From NCBI RefSeq assembly GCF_019334345.1, contig NZ_JAHWQX010000004.1:124001-188000 (forward strand): a stretch of 64,000 bases of DNA. The letters are read 5' to 3'. This document shows positions 9,758 through 17,173 of this stretch, in pieces (within the stretch, counting starts at the first letter, position 1; each line of letters begins with the position of its first letter). The notes beneath the pieces are model-generated. The model worked only from the letters and a program-made list of their open reading frames with translations, was not told where the DNA came from and did not search any database. Source of the DNA: Neohoeflea coraliihabitans (GTDB lineage: Bacteria > Pseudomonadota > Alphaproteobacteria > Rhizobiales > Rhizobiaceae). A program made the translations under genes and the position numbers.

Positions 9758-10821
9758 TGGCACCCGGACAAGACACGTCCCCGGCGGGGGAGGAGCGCAA
9801 CGACGACCCGCAGCTCACGCGTGCCCGCCACCCGGCCGGTCCGGCACTGCCGGCTGCCGGCAAAGCCGTGCCGCCGGCGGCCGGCAGCACCGGCGGCACG
9901 CGGCCGCTCGTCGGTATCGCGCTGAAACTCCTGTCCGTCACCAGCTTCGTCATCATGGTCACGGTCATCAAGATGACCGGCTCGGCGATGCCCACCGGCG
10001 AAATCGTCTTCTTCCGCTCGGCCTTCGCGCTGGTGCCGGTCTTCATCTATCTGGCCATGCGCGGCCAGATGGCCATCGCCTGGCGCACCAGCCGCCCGAT
10101 CCTGCATCTGGTCCGCGGCCTGGTCGGCGTCAGTGCCATGGGGCTGAGTTTCTACGGCATTGCGCAATTGCCGCTGCCCGACGCCATTGCCATCGGCTAT
10201 GCCATGCCGCTGCTGACCGTGGTGTTCGCCGCCATCTTTCTCGGCGAGAGCGTGCGTGTGTTCCGCTGGACGGCCGTCGCCATCGGCCTGACCGGCGTGC
10301 TGGTCATTTCCTGGCCGCGCCTGACGCTGTTCGAAGCCGGACTTGGCTCGACCGGCGAGGCGCTCGGCGTCATTGCCCTTTTGCTCAGTGCCACCTTTGG
10401 CGCCAGCGCCGCCATGCTGGTGCGCCGTCTGACTGTCACCGAGAAAACGCCGACCATCGTCTTGTATTTCTCGCTCAGCGCCGCGATCCTGGCGCTGTTC
10501 ACCTTTCCCTTCGGCTGGGTGATGCCGGATCTGTACATTTTTTCGCTGATGCTCATTGCTGGCATCTGCGGCGGCCTGGCCCAGATTTTCCTGACCCAGA
10601 GCTACCGCCATGCCGATGTCTCGACCATCGCTCCCTTCGAATACGCCTCGATCCTGTTCGGTCTGGCGATCGGCTATCTGCTGTTTGACGAGGTGCCGAC
10701 GGCCTCGATGCTGATCGGCACTGCCATCGTGGTCGCCGCCGGCATTTTCATTATCCTGCGCGAACACCGCCTCGGGCTCGAGCGCCGCGCCCAGCGCCGC
10801 CTCGTCGGTCCGCAAGGCTGA
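9757..10821 (+). CDS. EamA/DMT-family transporter (10 transmembrane helices)
   Basis: 354 residues from the ATG at 9757, whose A is also the last base of the preceding TGA. An in-frame start at 9736 lies inside the previous gene. After a Pro/Gly-rich cytoplasmic leader of about 45 residues there are two EamA repeats of five hydrophobic helices each, for example LLSVTSFVIMVTVIKM, AVAIGLTGVLVISW and LMLIAGICGGLAQIFL. Drug/metabolite transporters of this family mostly export small metabolites or amino-acid derivatives. The overlap implies translational coupling to the molybdenum hydroxylase, so the carrier may move that enzyme's substrate or product. It converges with the MFS gene 17 bp downstream. 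Confidence 0.88.
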   Translation: MAPGQDTSPAGEERNDDPQLTRARHPAGPALPAAGKAVPPAAGSTGGTRPLVGIALKLLSVTSFVIMVTVIKMTGSAMPTGEIVFFRSAFALVPVFIYLAMRGQMAIAWRTSRPILHLVRGLVGVSAMGLSFYGIAQLPLPDAIAIGYAMPLLTVVFAAIFLGESVRVFRWTAVAIGLTGVLVISWPRLTLFEAGLGSTGEALGVIALLLSATFGASAAMLVRRLTVTEKTPTIVLYFSLSAAILALFTFPFGWVMPDLYIFSLMLIAGICGGLAQIFLTQSYRHADVSTIAPFEYASILFGLAIGYLLFDEVPTASMLIGTAIVVAAGIFIILREHRLGLERRAQRRLVGPQG

Positions 10822-10838
10822 TCAGAGACGCGCCCGGG

Positions 10839-12125
10839 CTAGCCGGCTTGTGATTCGCTCTCCGCGACCTCGCTGTCATCGCTGCCATAGTCCGGATCGG
10901 CGCGCGGATCGAGTTCGAGCGCTTGCTGCGTCGTGATCTGCCCGGGCAATGTTGCCTGGAATTCGCCGCGTGCTTCATCCGGCAATTCCTCGCGCCGCGT
11001 CATGCGCCAGGCCGCATAGGCCCCGTAGAACGCGAAGAACAGGCCGATAATGACGAAAAATCCGCTCGGCCCGCTCAGATCCATCACCGTACCGGCGATC
11101 AGTGGCCCGGCCATGGCGCCGCCGCCATAGACAACCGTCAGCCCGCTTGATACGGCGACGAATTCATCGGCTTCCGCATGGTCATTGGCATGCGCCACAT
11201 TCAGGGCGTAAATCGGAAACAGCACCGTGCCGAGCAGGAACATGCCGGCAAAGAAGATGGTCCTCGAACTCGTGCCGAGCACGATGATCAGCAGGCAGCT
11301 GAACACGCCGATCGCTCCCGCCACGACCATCACCCGCCGCCGGTCCATGCGGTCGGAGGCGCGCCCGAGCGGATACTGGAACACCGCGCCGCCGATCATC
11401 GCCAGCGCCAGCATGGTGGCGCCCTCGGTGGTCGAAAGCCCGGTCTGCGTGCCATAGACCGGTGCCAGCCCGTTCCACACTCCGCCGATCAGGCCGGTCG
11501 AAAAGGCGCCGACCACCGCTGCCGGTGAACGCCGGAAGAGATGTGGCAGATCAAGCCGTACTTCGGTCAGCGGCTGCGGTGACTGGGCGCTCGACAGCGA
11601 GGTCGGCAGGATTGCCAGGGAGAAGATCAGGGCCGCCAGGATGAACAGCCCCGGCAGCATCGGATCGCCGAACGGCACGGCATATTGCCCGACCGTCAGC
11701 CCGCCCATCGACAGCATCATGTAGACCGAGAACAGCGCGCCGCGGCTCTCATTGGTGACTTTCTCGTTCAGCCAGCTTTCGATCACCATGTAACCGCCGG
11801 CAAGCGCAAATCCGGTCAGTCCGCGCGCCAGGATCCACACGGCCGGATGCACCACCAGCACGTTGAGCAATTGCGCCATCGACAGCAATGTCACCATGAC
11901 GCCGAAGACGCGCACATGCCCGACGCGCCGCACCAGCCGCGGCGTCACCAGGCAACTGGCCGTAAACGCCACCGCATAGCTCGTCGCAATCAGCGAGATG
12001 ACCAGCGTCGACCAGCCTTCGCCGACCGCGCGCAGGGGAATGAGGTAGCCCGACAGCCCCGCCGCCACCAGCATGAAGAAGGTGGACAGGAGCAGCGCGC
12101 CGACCGGGGCGATGGTGCTCAACAT
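10839..12125 (-). CDS. MFS transporter (YcaD-like)
   Basis: 428 residues with 12 predicted membrane helices in two groups of six. The cytoplasmic loop signature appears as PRLVRRVGHVRVFG in the first half and GRASDRMDRRRVMVVAG in the second. The C-terminal 45 residues are hydrophilic and acidic. It resembles the YcaD group of the major facilitator superfamily, whose substrates are not established. It is a single gene converging with the DMT transporter gene; upstream lies the relic-bearing intergenic region. Confidence 0.87.
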   Translation of the reverse strand: MLSTIAPVGALLLSTFFMLVAAGLSGYLIPLRAVGEGWSTLVISLIATSYAVAFTASCLVTPRLVRRVGHVRVFGVMVTLLSMAQLLNVLVVHPAVWILARGLTGFALAGGYMVIESWLNEKVTNESRGALFSVYMMLSMGGLTVGQYAVPFGDPMLPGLFILAALIFSLAILPTSLSSAQSPQPLTEVRLDLPHLFRRSPAAVVGAFSTGLIGGVWNGLAPVYGTQTGLSTTEGATMLALAMIGGAVFQYPLGRASDRMDRRRVMVVAGAIGVFSCLLIIVLGTSSRTIFFAGMFLLGTVLFPIYALNVAHANDHAEADEFVAVSSGLTVVYGGGAMAGPLIAGTVMDLSGPSGFFVIIGLFFAFYGAYAAWRMTRREELPDEARGEFQATLPGQITTQQALELDPRADPDYGSDDSEVAESESQAG

Positions 12126-12240
12126 GGTCTCAATTCCCGGTCATTCGAGGGGCGCGGCGAATCTGTTGCCCTGCTCTAGCATCGACAGGGGGGAAGGCGA
12201 AGGCCCGGAAACGACAAGGCCGGCCGGTTCGCGACATGTG

Positions 12241-12270
12241 CGAATCGAATATGCGCGAATCGAATATGTG
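12241..12270. repeat. Two-copy 15-bp tandem repeat
   Basis: CGAATCGAATATGCG at 12241-12255 is followed directly by CGAATCGAATATGTG at 12256-12270. It lies in the noncoding stretch between the MFS gene and the glycosylase-tail relic. It is less G+C rich than its surroundings. No function is evident. Confidence 0.75.
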
Positions 12271-12297
12271 CTCCAGCCTGCGAAGGCCGAGGATCAG

Positions 12298-12366
12298 GAG
12301 GCCTTCTCGAGCTCAGCCGCCAGCGCCAGGAGATCGGCCCAGGCGAGCTTCGTCCGGTACCTGGAA
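12298..12366 (-). pseudogene. Relic of a uracil-DNA glycosylase 3' end
   Basis: Read on the minus strand, about 20 codons encode TKLAWADLLALAAELEKAS and then a stop (TGA at 12298-12300). This matches the tail of the intact glycosylase at 13039 (KKLAWADLLTLSALLEEAGI). At the DNA level 12331-12350 and 13079-13098 are identical over 20 bp (AGATCGGCCCAGGCGAGCTT) in the same orientation. No start or body of a second glycosylase gene remains, so this is a displaced fragment. The DHFR-like gene lies between the two copies. Confidence 0.7.
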
Positions 12367-12423
12367 GTGCAGCACATTTGATGGGGTCAGGGAAATTTGC
12401 CTCTGCGAGAGCTGCCCGCCGCG

Positions 12424-12963
12424 TCAGTGAGCGGTCAGATGCAGGTGCGTTGCCTCCGGCGTTATCGTGACGCTGGTGCGGCGGTAGATGCGGTTGTTTG
12501 CGGAGCCATCGAAAAGAGGGATTCCATTTTTTACGATCCGCGGGATGAGACGCAGATAGATTTCGTCCACCTCTCCACTGGCCATTGCAGCCTGTGCGGC
12601 GCTTGCCTCGCCGATAATCATCACGTCACGCTCACCGCAGGCTTTACGGGCAGCCGCCAGCGCCGTCATGAAATCCGGCAGAAAATGGAAGGAAATGCAC
12701 CCGTTCTCAGCGGGGTTCTTTGCAGGTGCCGCGGCAGAGATGACAAAAATGGGAACCTGGTACTCATAGTTTCTGGCAAACCAATCCGGGTCCTCGGCCA
12801 TCTCGAATGATCTGCGGCTCATCACGACCGCGCCGGTTCGCAAGACCAGAGGCGCAATCAGACCGGCGTCGTGCATTTCATCGACGGGGAAGATGCTGTT
12901 GCCGTACTCAACGGCCCAGAATCCGTCGATCGACATTCCCACATCCAGCACGACCGCGCCCAT
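12424..12963 (-). CDS. Dihydrofolate reductase-family (RibD C-terminal-like) protein
   Basis: 179 residues. The N-terminus VVLDVGMSIDGFWA is the strand-loop typical of the RibD C-terminal/DHFR superfamily. TGAVVMSRRSFEMAEDPDW and VMIIGEASAAQAAMASGEVDEI (the NADPH-binding Gly motif and following helix) also fit. These small orphan proteins are inferred NADPH-dependent reductases of unknown substrate; genuine DHFR activity is not implied. By eye the gene is clearly lower in G+C than its neighbours. It is bracketed by two copies of the glycosylase 3' end, which suggests recent acquisition. The ATG at 12963 gives the expected N-terminus. Confidence 0.8.
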   Translation of the reverse strand: MGAVVLDVGMSIDGFWAVEYGNSIFPVDEMHDAGLIAPLVLRTGAVVMSRRSFEMAEDPDWFARNYEYQVPIFVISAAAPAKNPAENGCISFHFLPDFMTALAAARKACGERDVMIIGEASAAQAAMASGEVDEIYLRLIPRIVKNGIPLFDGSANNRIYRRTSVTITPEATHLHLTAH

Positions 12964-13038
12964 TCTGTAACTCCCAGCGTTTCACCTGTGTGCCTGAAGA
13001 CCAGCACCGCGTCGCATCGTTCTGTCAGGGCGCGAGGC

Positions 13039-13959
13039 TCAGATGCCCGCCTCTTCGAGCAGCGCCGAAAGCGTCAGCAGATCGGCCCAGGCGAGCTTCT
13101 TCTGCGCCGGCTGGCGCAGCAGATAGGCCGGATGCAGGGTCGGCATCACCGGGATTGACAGTTCGCCGCGCGCGTAGGTCTTCATCTCGCCGCGGATCGA
13201 CAGGATCCCCTGCCGGGTTTCAAGCAGCGTCTTGCTCGGCACATTTCCCAGAAACATCAGGAATTTCGGCTTCGCCAGCGCGATGTGCCGCTCGGCGAAT
13301 GGCCGGCACAGCTCGATCTCGTGCGCCGTCGGCGTGCGGTTGCCCGGCGGCCGCCAGTAGATGACATTGGTGATATAGGTCGAATCCCGGTCGCGCCCGA
13401 TCGCGGCCAGCATGCGGTCGAGCATGCGCCCGGCATCGCCAACAAAGGGCCGCCCCTGCTGATCCTCGTTGCGCCCCGGCGCCTCGCCGACCAGCATCAG
13501 GGGGGCCTCCGGATTGCCGTCGGAAAAAACCGTCGATCGCGCCGAATGGCGCAGATTGCAGCCGGTGAACGCCTCGACCGCCGCCTGAAGCTCCTCGACT
13601 GTCTGCGCCGCCGCCGCCGCCGCTTGCGCCGCCTCCAGCGCTTCCGCGCCGGGCAGCGTCATTTCGGCTGCCCCGGGCTGCGCAGCCGGGGGGGATGCCG
13701 CCGGGCGTGTTGCCTGCGCCTGGCTCGGTCCCGGTCCCTGCGCTCGGGGCGGCGCGGAAGCGCCCGCAGCCGGCATTCCGCGCTGTGGCGGCGCGGCAGG
13801 GGCGGCGCGTTGCGCCTGCTGACGGCGCGCTGCTTCCTGGCTTTCGAGATAGCGGTTGACCGGCGCATCCGCCGTTGCGCCATCGATGCCGGCGTCACGG
13901 TAAAACAGCATCAGCGCCTCGAGAGCGCTAAGGTCGGGGGAAGGGGCGGGGGCGGTCAT
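13039..13959 (-). CDS. Uracil-DNA glycosylase, family 4-related, with reduced cysteine set
   Basis: 306 residues. An N-terminal region of about 120 residues is low-complexity Ala/Pro/Gln and is followed by the glycosylase fold. Motif 1 is GEAPGRNEDQQGRPFVGDAG, then YITNVIYWRPPGNRTPT, and the C-terminal motif is LHPAYLLRQPAQKK. It excises uracil from DNA in base-excision repair. Classical family 4 enzymes hold a 4Fe-4S cluster with four Cys, but this protein has only two: in TGCNLRH, and in ELCRP after the RPPGNR segment. The usual Cys before RPPGNR is Trp. A cluster therefore seems unlikely. A Bradyrhizobium enzyme related to families 4/5 has been described as a separate UDG class, and this may be a relative; I cannot align them here. 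Confidence 0.85.
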   Translation of the reverse strand: MTAPAPSPDLSALEALMLFYRDAGIDGATADAPVNRYLESQEAARRQQAQRAAPAAPPQRGMPAAGASAPPRAQGPGPSQAQATRPAASPPAAQPGAAEMTLPGAEALEAAQAAAAAAQTVEELQAAVEAFTGCNLRHSARSTVFSDGNPEAPLMLVGEAPGRNEDQQGRPFVGDAGRMLDRMLAAIGRDRDSTYITNVIYWRPPGNRTPTAHEIELCRPFAERHIALAKPKFLMFLGNVPSKTLLETRQGILSIRGEMKTYARGELSIPVMPTLHPAYLLRQPAQKKLAWADLLTLSALLEEAGI

Positions 13960-14023
13960 GGTCCGGTTCTACGCCAGCCACGCCGCCGGTGCAATCGGCC
14001 CCTTTGGCGCAGCCTGCGGCAAT

Positions 14024-14360
14024 GAAACCGCCCCGGACAGGGTGCGACCCGGCCCAGAAAAAGAAACCGCCCGGGGCAGGGTTGTCCCGGCCCAGAAAGA
14101 GAAACCGCCCGGGGCAGGGTTGTCCCGGCCCAGAAAGAGAAACCGCCCGGGGCAGGCTTGTCCCGGCCCAGAACAAGAAACCGCCCGGGGCAGGGTTGTC
14201 CCGGCCCAGAAAGAGAAACCGCCCGGGGCAGGCTTGTCCCGGCCTAGAACAAGAAACCGCCCGGGGCAGGCTTGTCCCGGCCTAGAACAAGAAACCGCCC
14301 GGGAGAGGGTTGTCCCGGCCCAGAAAAAGAAACCGCCCGGGACAGGGTTGTCCCGGGCGG
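14024..14360 (-). repeat. Nine-copy 38-bp tandem array of terminator hairpins
   Basis: Units begin with GAAACCGCCC at 14024, 14063, 14101, 14139, 14177, 14215, 14253, 14291 and 14329. The period is 38 bp, with 39 bp once at the left edge. Read on the minus strand, each unit is an imperfect G+C stem (CCGGGACA...TGCCCCGG) followed by a T-rich run such as TTTCTTTCTGGG, which is the form of an intrinsic terminator. Units differ at a few positions (GGGTTG or GGCTTG, CCCAGAAAGA or CCTAGAACAA). The copy nearest rplI is the perfect terminator; the others look like amplified derivatives. There are no spacers, so it is not CRISPR. The period is not a multiple of 3, which argues against a coding repeat. 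Confidence 0.9.
14321..14360 (-). terminator. Intrinsic terminator of the rpsF-rpsR-DUF2232-rplI operon
   Basis: On the minus strand a perfect 12-bp stem (CCGCCCGGGACA at 14360-14349, paired with TGTCCCGGGCGG at 14344-14333, loop ACCC) is followed by TTTCTTTTTCT. It lies 34 bp past the rplI stop. It is also the first unit of the 38-bp array. Confidence 0.85.
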
Positions 14361-14394
14361 AATTGTCAAAGCTGGATCAGCGCGGACCGGCCGA

Positions 14395-15042
14395 TCAGGC
14401 CTGTTCGTCTTCGCCTTCCGAGCCGGCCTCATCGCCAGTTGCATCGCTTTCGCCGGCGGCACCTTCTTCGCCCTCATCGTCGAAATCCGGATCGTGAGCG
14501 GCGGCTTCGGCCGCGGCTGCGGCTTCATCCTCGTCGACGCCGTAGATGGCGTCGGCGGAGCTGAGATCCTCGCCCTTCGCCTGGCGTTCGGCCTCATCGG
14601 CCGAGCGGGCAACGTTGAATTCGACGGTGACCACCACATCCGGGTGCAGCGCGATGCTGATCTGATGCAGGCCGATGGTCTTGATCGGGGCGTTCAGGTC
14701 CACCTGGCTGCGGCCGATCGAGAAGCCGCCTTCGCCGAGCACCGTGACGACGTCGCGCGCCGCGACAGAACCGTACAGCTGGCCGGTCTCGCCAGCCGAG
14801 CGGACGACGACGAACGACTTGCCATCGAGATCCTGGGCCACGGTTTCGGCCTGCGACTTGCGCTCATTGTTGCGCGCCTCGAGATCGGCGCGCTGCGCTT
14901 CGAAGCGCTGCTTGTTGGCCTCGTTGGCGCGCAGCGCCTTGCCCTGCGGCAGAAGGAAGTTGCGGGCGTAGCCGTCGCGCACCTTGACGGTCTCGCCCAT
15001 CTGGCCGAGCCGGGCAACGCGTTCGAGAAGAATGACTTGCAT
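14395..15042 (-). CDS. rplI: 50S ribosomal protein L9 with long acidic C-terminal tail
   Basis: 215 residues. The start at 15042 is chosen because it gives the canonical [18 protein letters not shown]-terminus and has AAAGGA 6 bp upstream; the frame continues further upstream without homology. The N-domain, long central helix (residues about 45-75) and C-domain to about residue 150 are standard. The last 60 or so residues are Ala/Glu/Asp-rich and end GSEGEDEQA, an acidic extension beyond the usual 148-residue L9. L9 binds 23S rRNA at the base of the L1 stalk and affects frame maintenance. It is the last gene of the rpsF-rpsR-DUF2232-rplI operon. Confidence 0.97.
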   Translation of the reverse strand: MQVILLERVARLGQMGETVKVRDGYARNFLLPQGKALRANEANKQRFEAQRADLEARNNERKSQAETVAQDLDGKSFVVVRSAGETGQLYGSVAARDVVTVLGEGGFSIGRSQVDLNAPIKTIGLHQISIALHPDVVVTVEFNVARSADEAERQAKGEDLSSADAIYGVDEDEAAAAAEAAAHDPDFDDEGEEGAAGESDATGDEAGSEGEDEQA

Positions 15043-15077
15043 GAGAGGTCCTTTCGTTAAAGCGAAGTGTTTGTGTG

Positions 15078-16046
15078 TCAGGGTTTCGGATCGCGCGGCG
15101 TCATCGTCGCCATGCGTCCGGTGGAACTCAGCCCGAAGGCCAGGAAAACGAGAAGCGGCACGGTGAAGATGATCACCGACAGATAGGCCAGCCAGATCGC
15201 CGCCAGGCGCCATGGCTTGCCGCGCGTCGCATCGTGCATCAGCGCAAAGCCGGTCAGCGCGAAGCCGGCTCCGAAGGTGCCGACGATCGTCCAGCCGACA
15301 AGTTCGAGCATGCCCGGCAGAAAGGTCAGGGCCAGCCCGGCAAGGAACACCCACAGCCCGGTGCGCGGCATGCGCAATTGCGCCGCGAAATCATCGCGCG
15401 GCCGCTGCGAGCGCCCGGAAATGCGCACCACCAGCCGCGCCAGGTAATACATCGAGAACAGGAAGCCGACCCAGGTCAGGCCCTGGAACACCGGCAACAG
15501 CCGCAGCATCAGGCCCTTCATCTCGCTGATCATGTCGACCGTCAGCGGCATCTCGCTGTTGGCTTCGCCAAACAGCGTCACCAGGGCATCGACCAGTTCG
15601 TCGGCCATCGCCGGGCCGTAGCCGATCACCCAGCCCATGACCAGCAGCGCCATGGTCACCAGCGCCGAAATCTGGAACAGGATGTCCGACAGCGGATACC
15701 AGGCCATGCGGCCGGGCGGGCCGCCGATTTCCTCGGCGGGACGGGCGAGATTGTTGAGATGCGCGATCCAGGCCGCCGGCCCGAGCGAGGTCAGCGTGGC
15801 GCTCAGCGCCACCAGCGGTTCCGACAGGACAGCGATCAGCGCCGCCGCCGTGCCTACCGCGACGATTGCCGCCAGATTGGACCAGCCCATGCCGGCAATC
15901 AGCACCGGCAGGCAGGACGAGGCGACGAGCAGGATGGACAGGGTCGAGGGACCGCGCGCCCCGGCAAGCAGCAAGGCTGCGGCAGCGCCGGCGATCAGGC
16001 CGACGATCAGGCTGCCGGGAGCCGATATGAGTTTGCCGTTGGGCAT
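15078..16046 (-). CDS. DUF2232 multi-pass membrane protein
   Basis: 322 residues with about eight hydrophobic segments, for example [40 protein letters not shown] and [20 protein letters not shown]. It has the general form of DUF2232 (YybS-like) proteins. These are often encoded between rpsR and rplI in alphaproteobacteria, as here. No biochemical function is established. It lies 35 bp upstream of rplI on the same strand and is presumably cotranscribed with the ribosomal genes. Confidence 0.8.
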   Translation of the reverse strand: MPNGKLISAPGSLIVGLIAGAAAALLLAGARGPSTLSILLVASSCLPVLIAGMGWSNLAAIVAVGTAAALIAVLSEPLVALSATLTSLGPAAWIAHLNNLARPAEEIGGPPGRMAWYPLSDILFQISALVTMALLVMGWVIGYGPAMADELVDALVTLFGEANSEMPLTVDMISEMKGLMLRLLPVFQGLTWVGFLFSMYYLARLVVRISGRSQRPRDDFAAQLRMPRTGLWVFLAGLALTFLPGMLELVGWTIVGTFGAGFALTGFALMHDATRGKPWRLAAIWLAYLSVIIFTVPLLVFLAFGLSSTGRMATMTPRDPKP

Positions 16047-16174
16047 GTCGCTGTCCTGCGTGTTGCGCAGTTAGGAGCGTTGCGCTCCAACTCGGTCAAA
16101 AATGATCCCGGCATGCGCCGCCGCATGGGGGAAGAGGCGGTCCCGGCGACAGCGCGCCGCCGGGACCGGTAGAA

Positions 16175-16423
16175 CTAGCTGATCACGTAGGGCAGCAGGC
16201 CCAGGAAGCGGGCGCGCTTGATGGCACGTGCCAGTTCGCGCTGCTTCTTCTGGCTCACGGCAGTGATGCGCGAGGGCACGATCTTGCCGCGCTCGGACAC
16301 GTAACGCTGCAGCAGCCGCACGTCCTTGTAATCGATCTTCGGTGCGTTGGCACCGGAGAACGGGCAGGTCTTGCGCCGGCGATGAAACGGGCGGCGCGTC
16401 GGGATCTGATTGATATCGACCAT
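16175..16423 (-). CDS. rpsR: 30S ribosomal protein S18
   Basis: 82 residues, the usual length. Family landmarks include [15 protein letters not shown] near the N-terminus, [19 protein letters not shown] in the middle and [18 protein letters not shown] at the C-terminus. It binds S6 on the 30S platform. The gene starts 12 bp after rpsF ends, so the two partners are co-translated at about equal dose. Confidence 0.98.
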   Translation of the reverse strand: MVDINQIPTRRPFHRRRKTCPFSGANAPKIDYKDVRLLQRYVSERGKIVPSRITAVSQKKQRELARAIKRARFLGLLPYVIS

Positions 16424-16435
16424 TGAGTTGTCTCC

Positions 16436-16903
16436 TTAATCGCGCGGGCGGCGGTCGCCGCGATCACCACGGTCGCCGCGATCACCGCGGTCGCCACGAT
16501 CACCACGATCACCGCGATCGCCCCGGTCACCACGATCGCCGCGGTCACCGCCACGGCCACCCCGGCCACGGTCGTCACGCTCACGCTTTTGCAGCATGGC
16601 GGACGGGCCTTCTTCGTGTGCATCGACCTTGATGGTGATGAAGCGCAGAATGTCTTCGTTGAAACGCATCTGGCGTTCCATTTCCTGCACGGCTTCCGAC
16701 GGGGCGTCGATATCCATCAGGGCGTAATGCGCCTTGCGGTTCTTGTTGATCCGGTAGGAGAGGGACTTCAGGCCCCAGTTCTCGATGCGCCCGACTGAGC
16801 CGCCACCGCTTTCGATGATTCCCTTGTACGTATTGACAAGGTCATCGACCTGCTGGGCGGACACATCCTGCCGGGCAAGGAACACATGTTCGTAAAGTGC
16901 CAT
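16436..16903 (-). CDS. rpsF: 30S ribosomal protein S6 with GDR-repeat C-terminus
   Basis: 155 residues. Residues 1-95 are a standard S6 fold ([44 protein letters not shown]). After a short linker the C-terminus is RGRGGRGG followed by about ten consecutive Gly-Asp-Arg triplets and RRPRD. Typical S6 is 95-135 residues, so the tail is an extension of mixed charge. S6 pairs with S18 in the 30S platform and also binds its own mRNA in some bacteria. It is the first gene of the operon; the promoter should lie in 16904-17173. Confidence 0.97.
   Translation of the reverse strand: MALYEHVFLARQDVSAQQVDDLVNTYKGIIESGGGSVGRIENWGLKSLSYRINKNRKAHYALMDIDAPSEAVQEMERQMRFNEDILRFITIKVDAHEEGPSAMLQKRERDDRGRGGRGGDRGDRGDRGDRGDRGDRGDRGDRGDRGDRGDRRPRD
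16447..16565 (-). repeat. 9-bp tandem repeat encoding the S6 GDR tail
   Basis: Repeated 9-mers of the type CGATCACCG / CGGTCGCCG run through the 3' end of rpsF and encode Gly-Asp-Arg on the minus strand. Synonymous variation between units (GGT/GGC, GAT/GAC, CGC/CGT/CGG) shows that the peptide, more than the DNA, has been held constant. Copy number could change by slippage without a frameshift. Confidence 0.85.
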
Positions 16904-17173
16904 TGGCTTGCCTTTCTTGCTGTGTCATCACCCGGATCCGGCGCTAAGCCCCAGCGACTTGTCCTGGCGGCCGGGGCAGGAACCTGCGGGCCGTGCAAGA
17001 AAGACGTGTCGGAACGGTCGTGAGCGGAGACACGGGAGGCCGGGACTCTGGTGTCCCTTGCAGGCATTTGCCAGCCCTCCGTTCAGCCACCAGCCAGATG
17101 ACCGGGTGTTCGAACGAGAGCGCCTATACGCCGAACCGGCGGCAAACGCAAGTGCCCGCGGCGCCGGGCCGGC

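Noticed and set aside
12073-12381. A 102-codon plus-strand open frame across the MFS 5' end and the relic
   Set aside because: It starts inside the MFS gene on the opposite strand, has no family similarity, and covers the glycosylase-tail relic, which is meaningful only on the minus strand.
14024-14360. CRISPR array or protein-coding repeat at the 38-bp array
   Set aside because: There are no unique spacers, no cas genes, and the period of 38 bp is not a multiple of 3. Each unit is a terminator-like hairpin.
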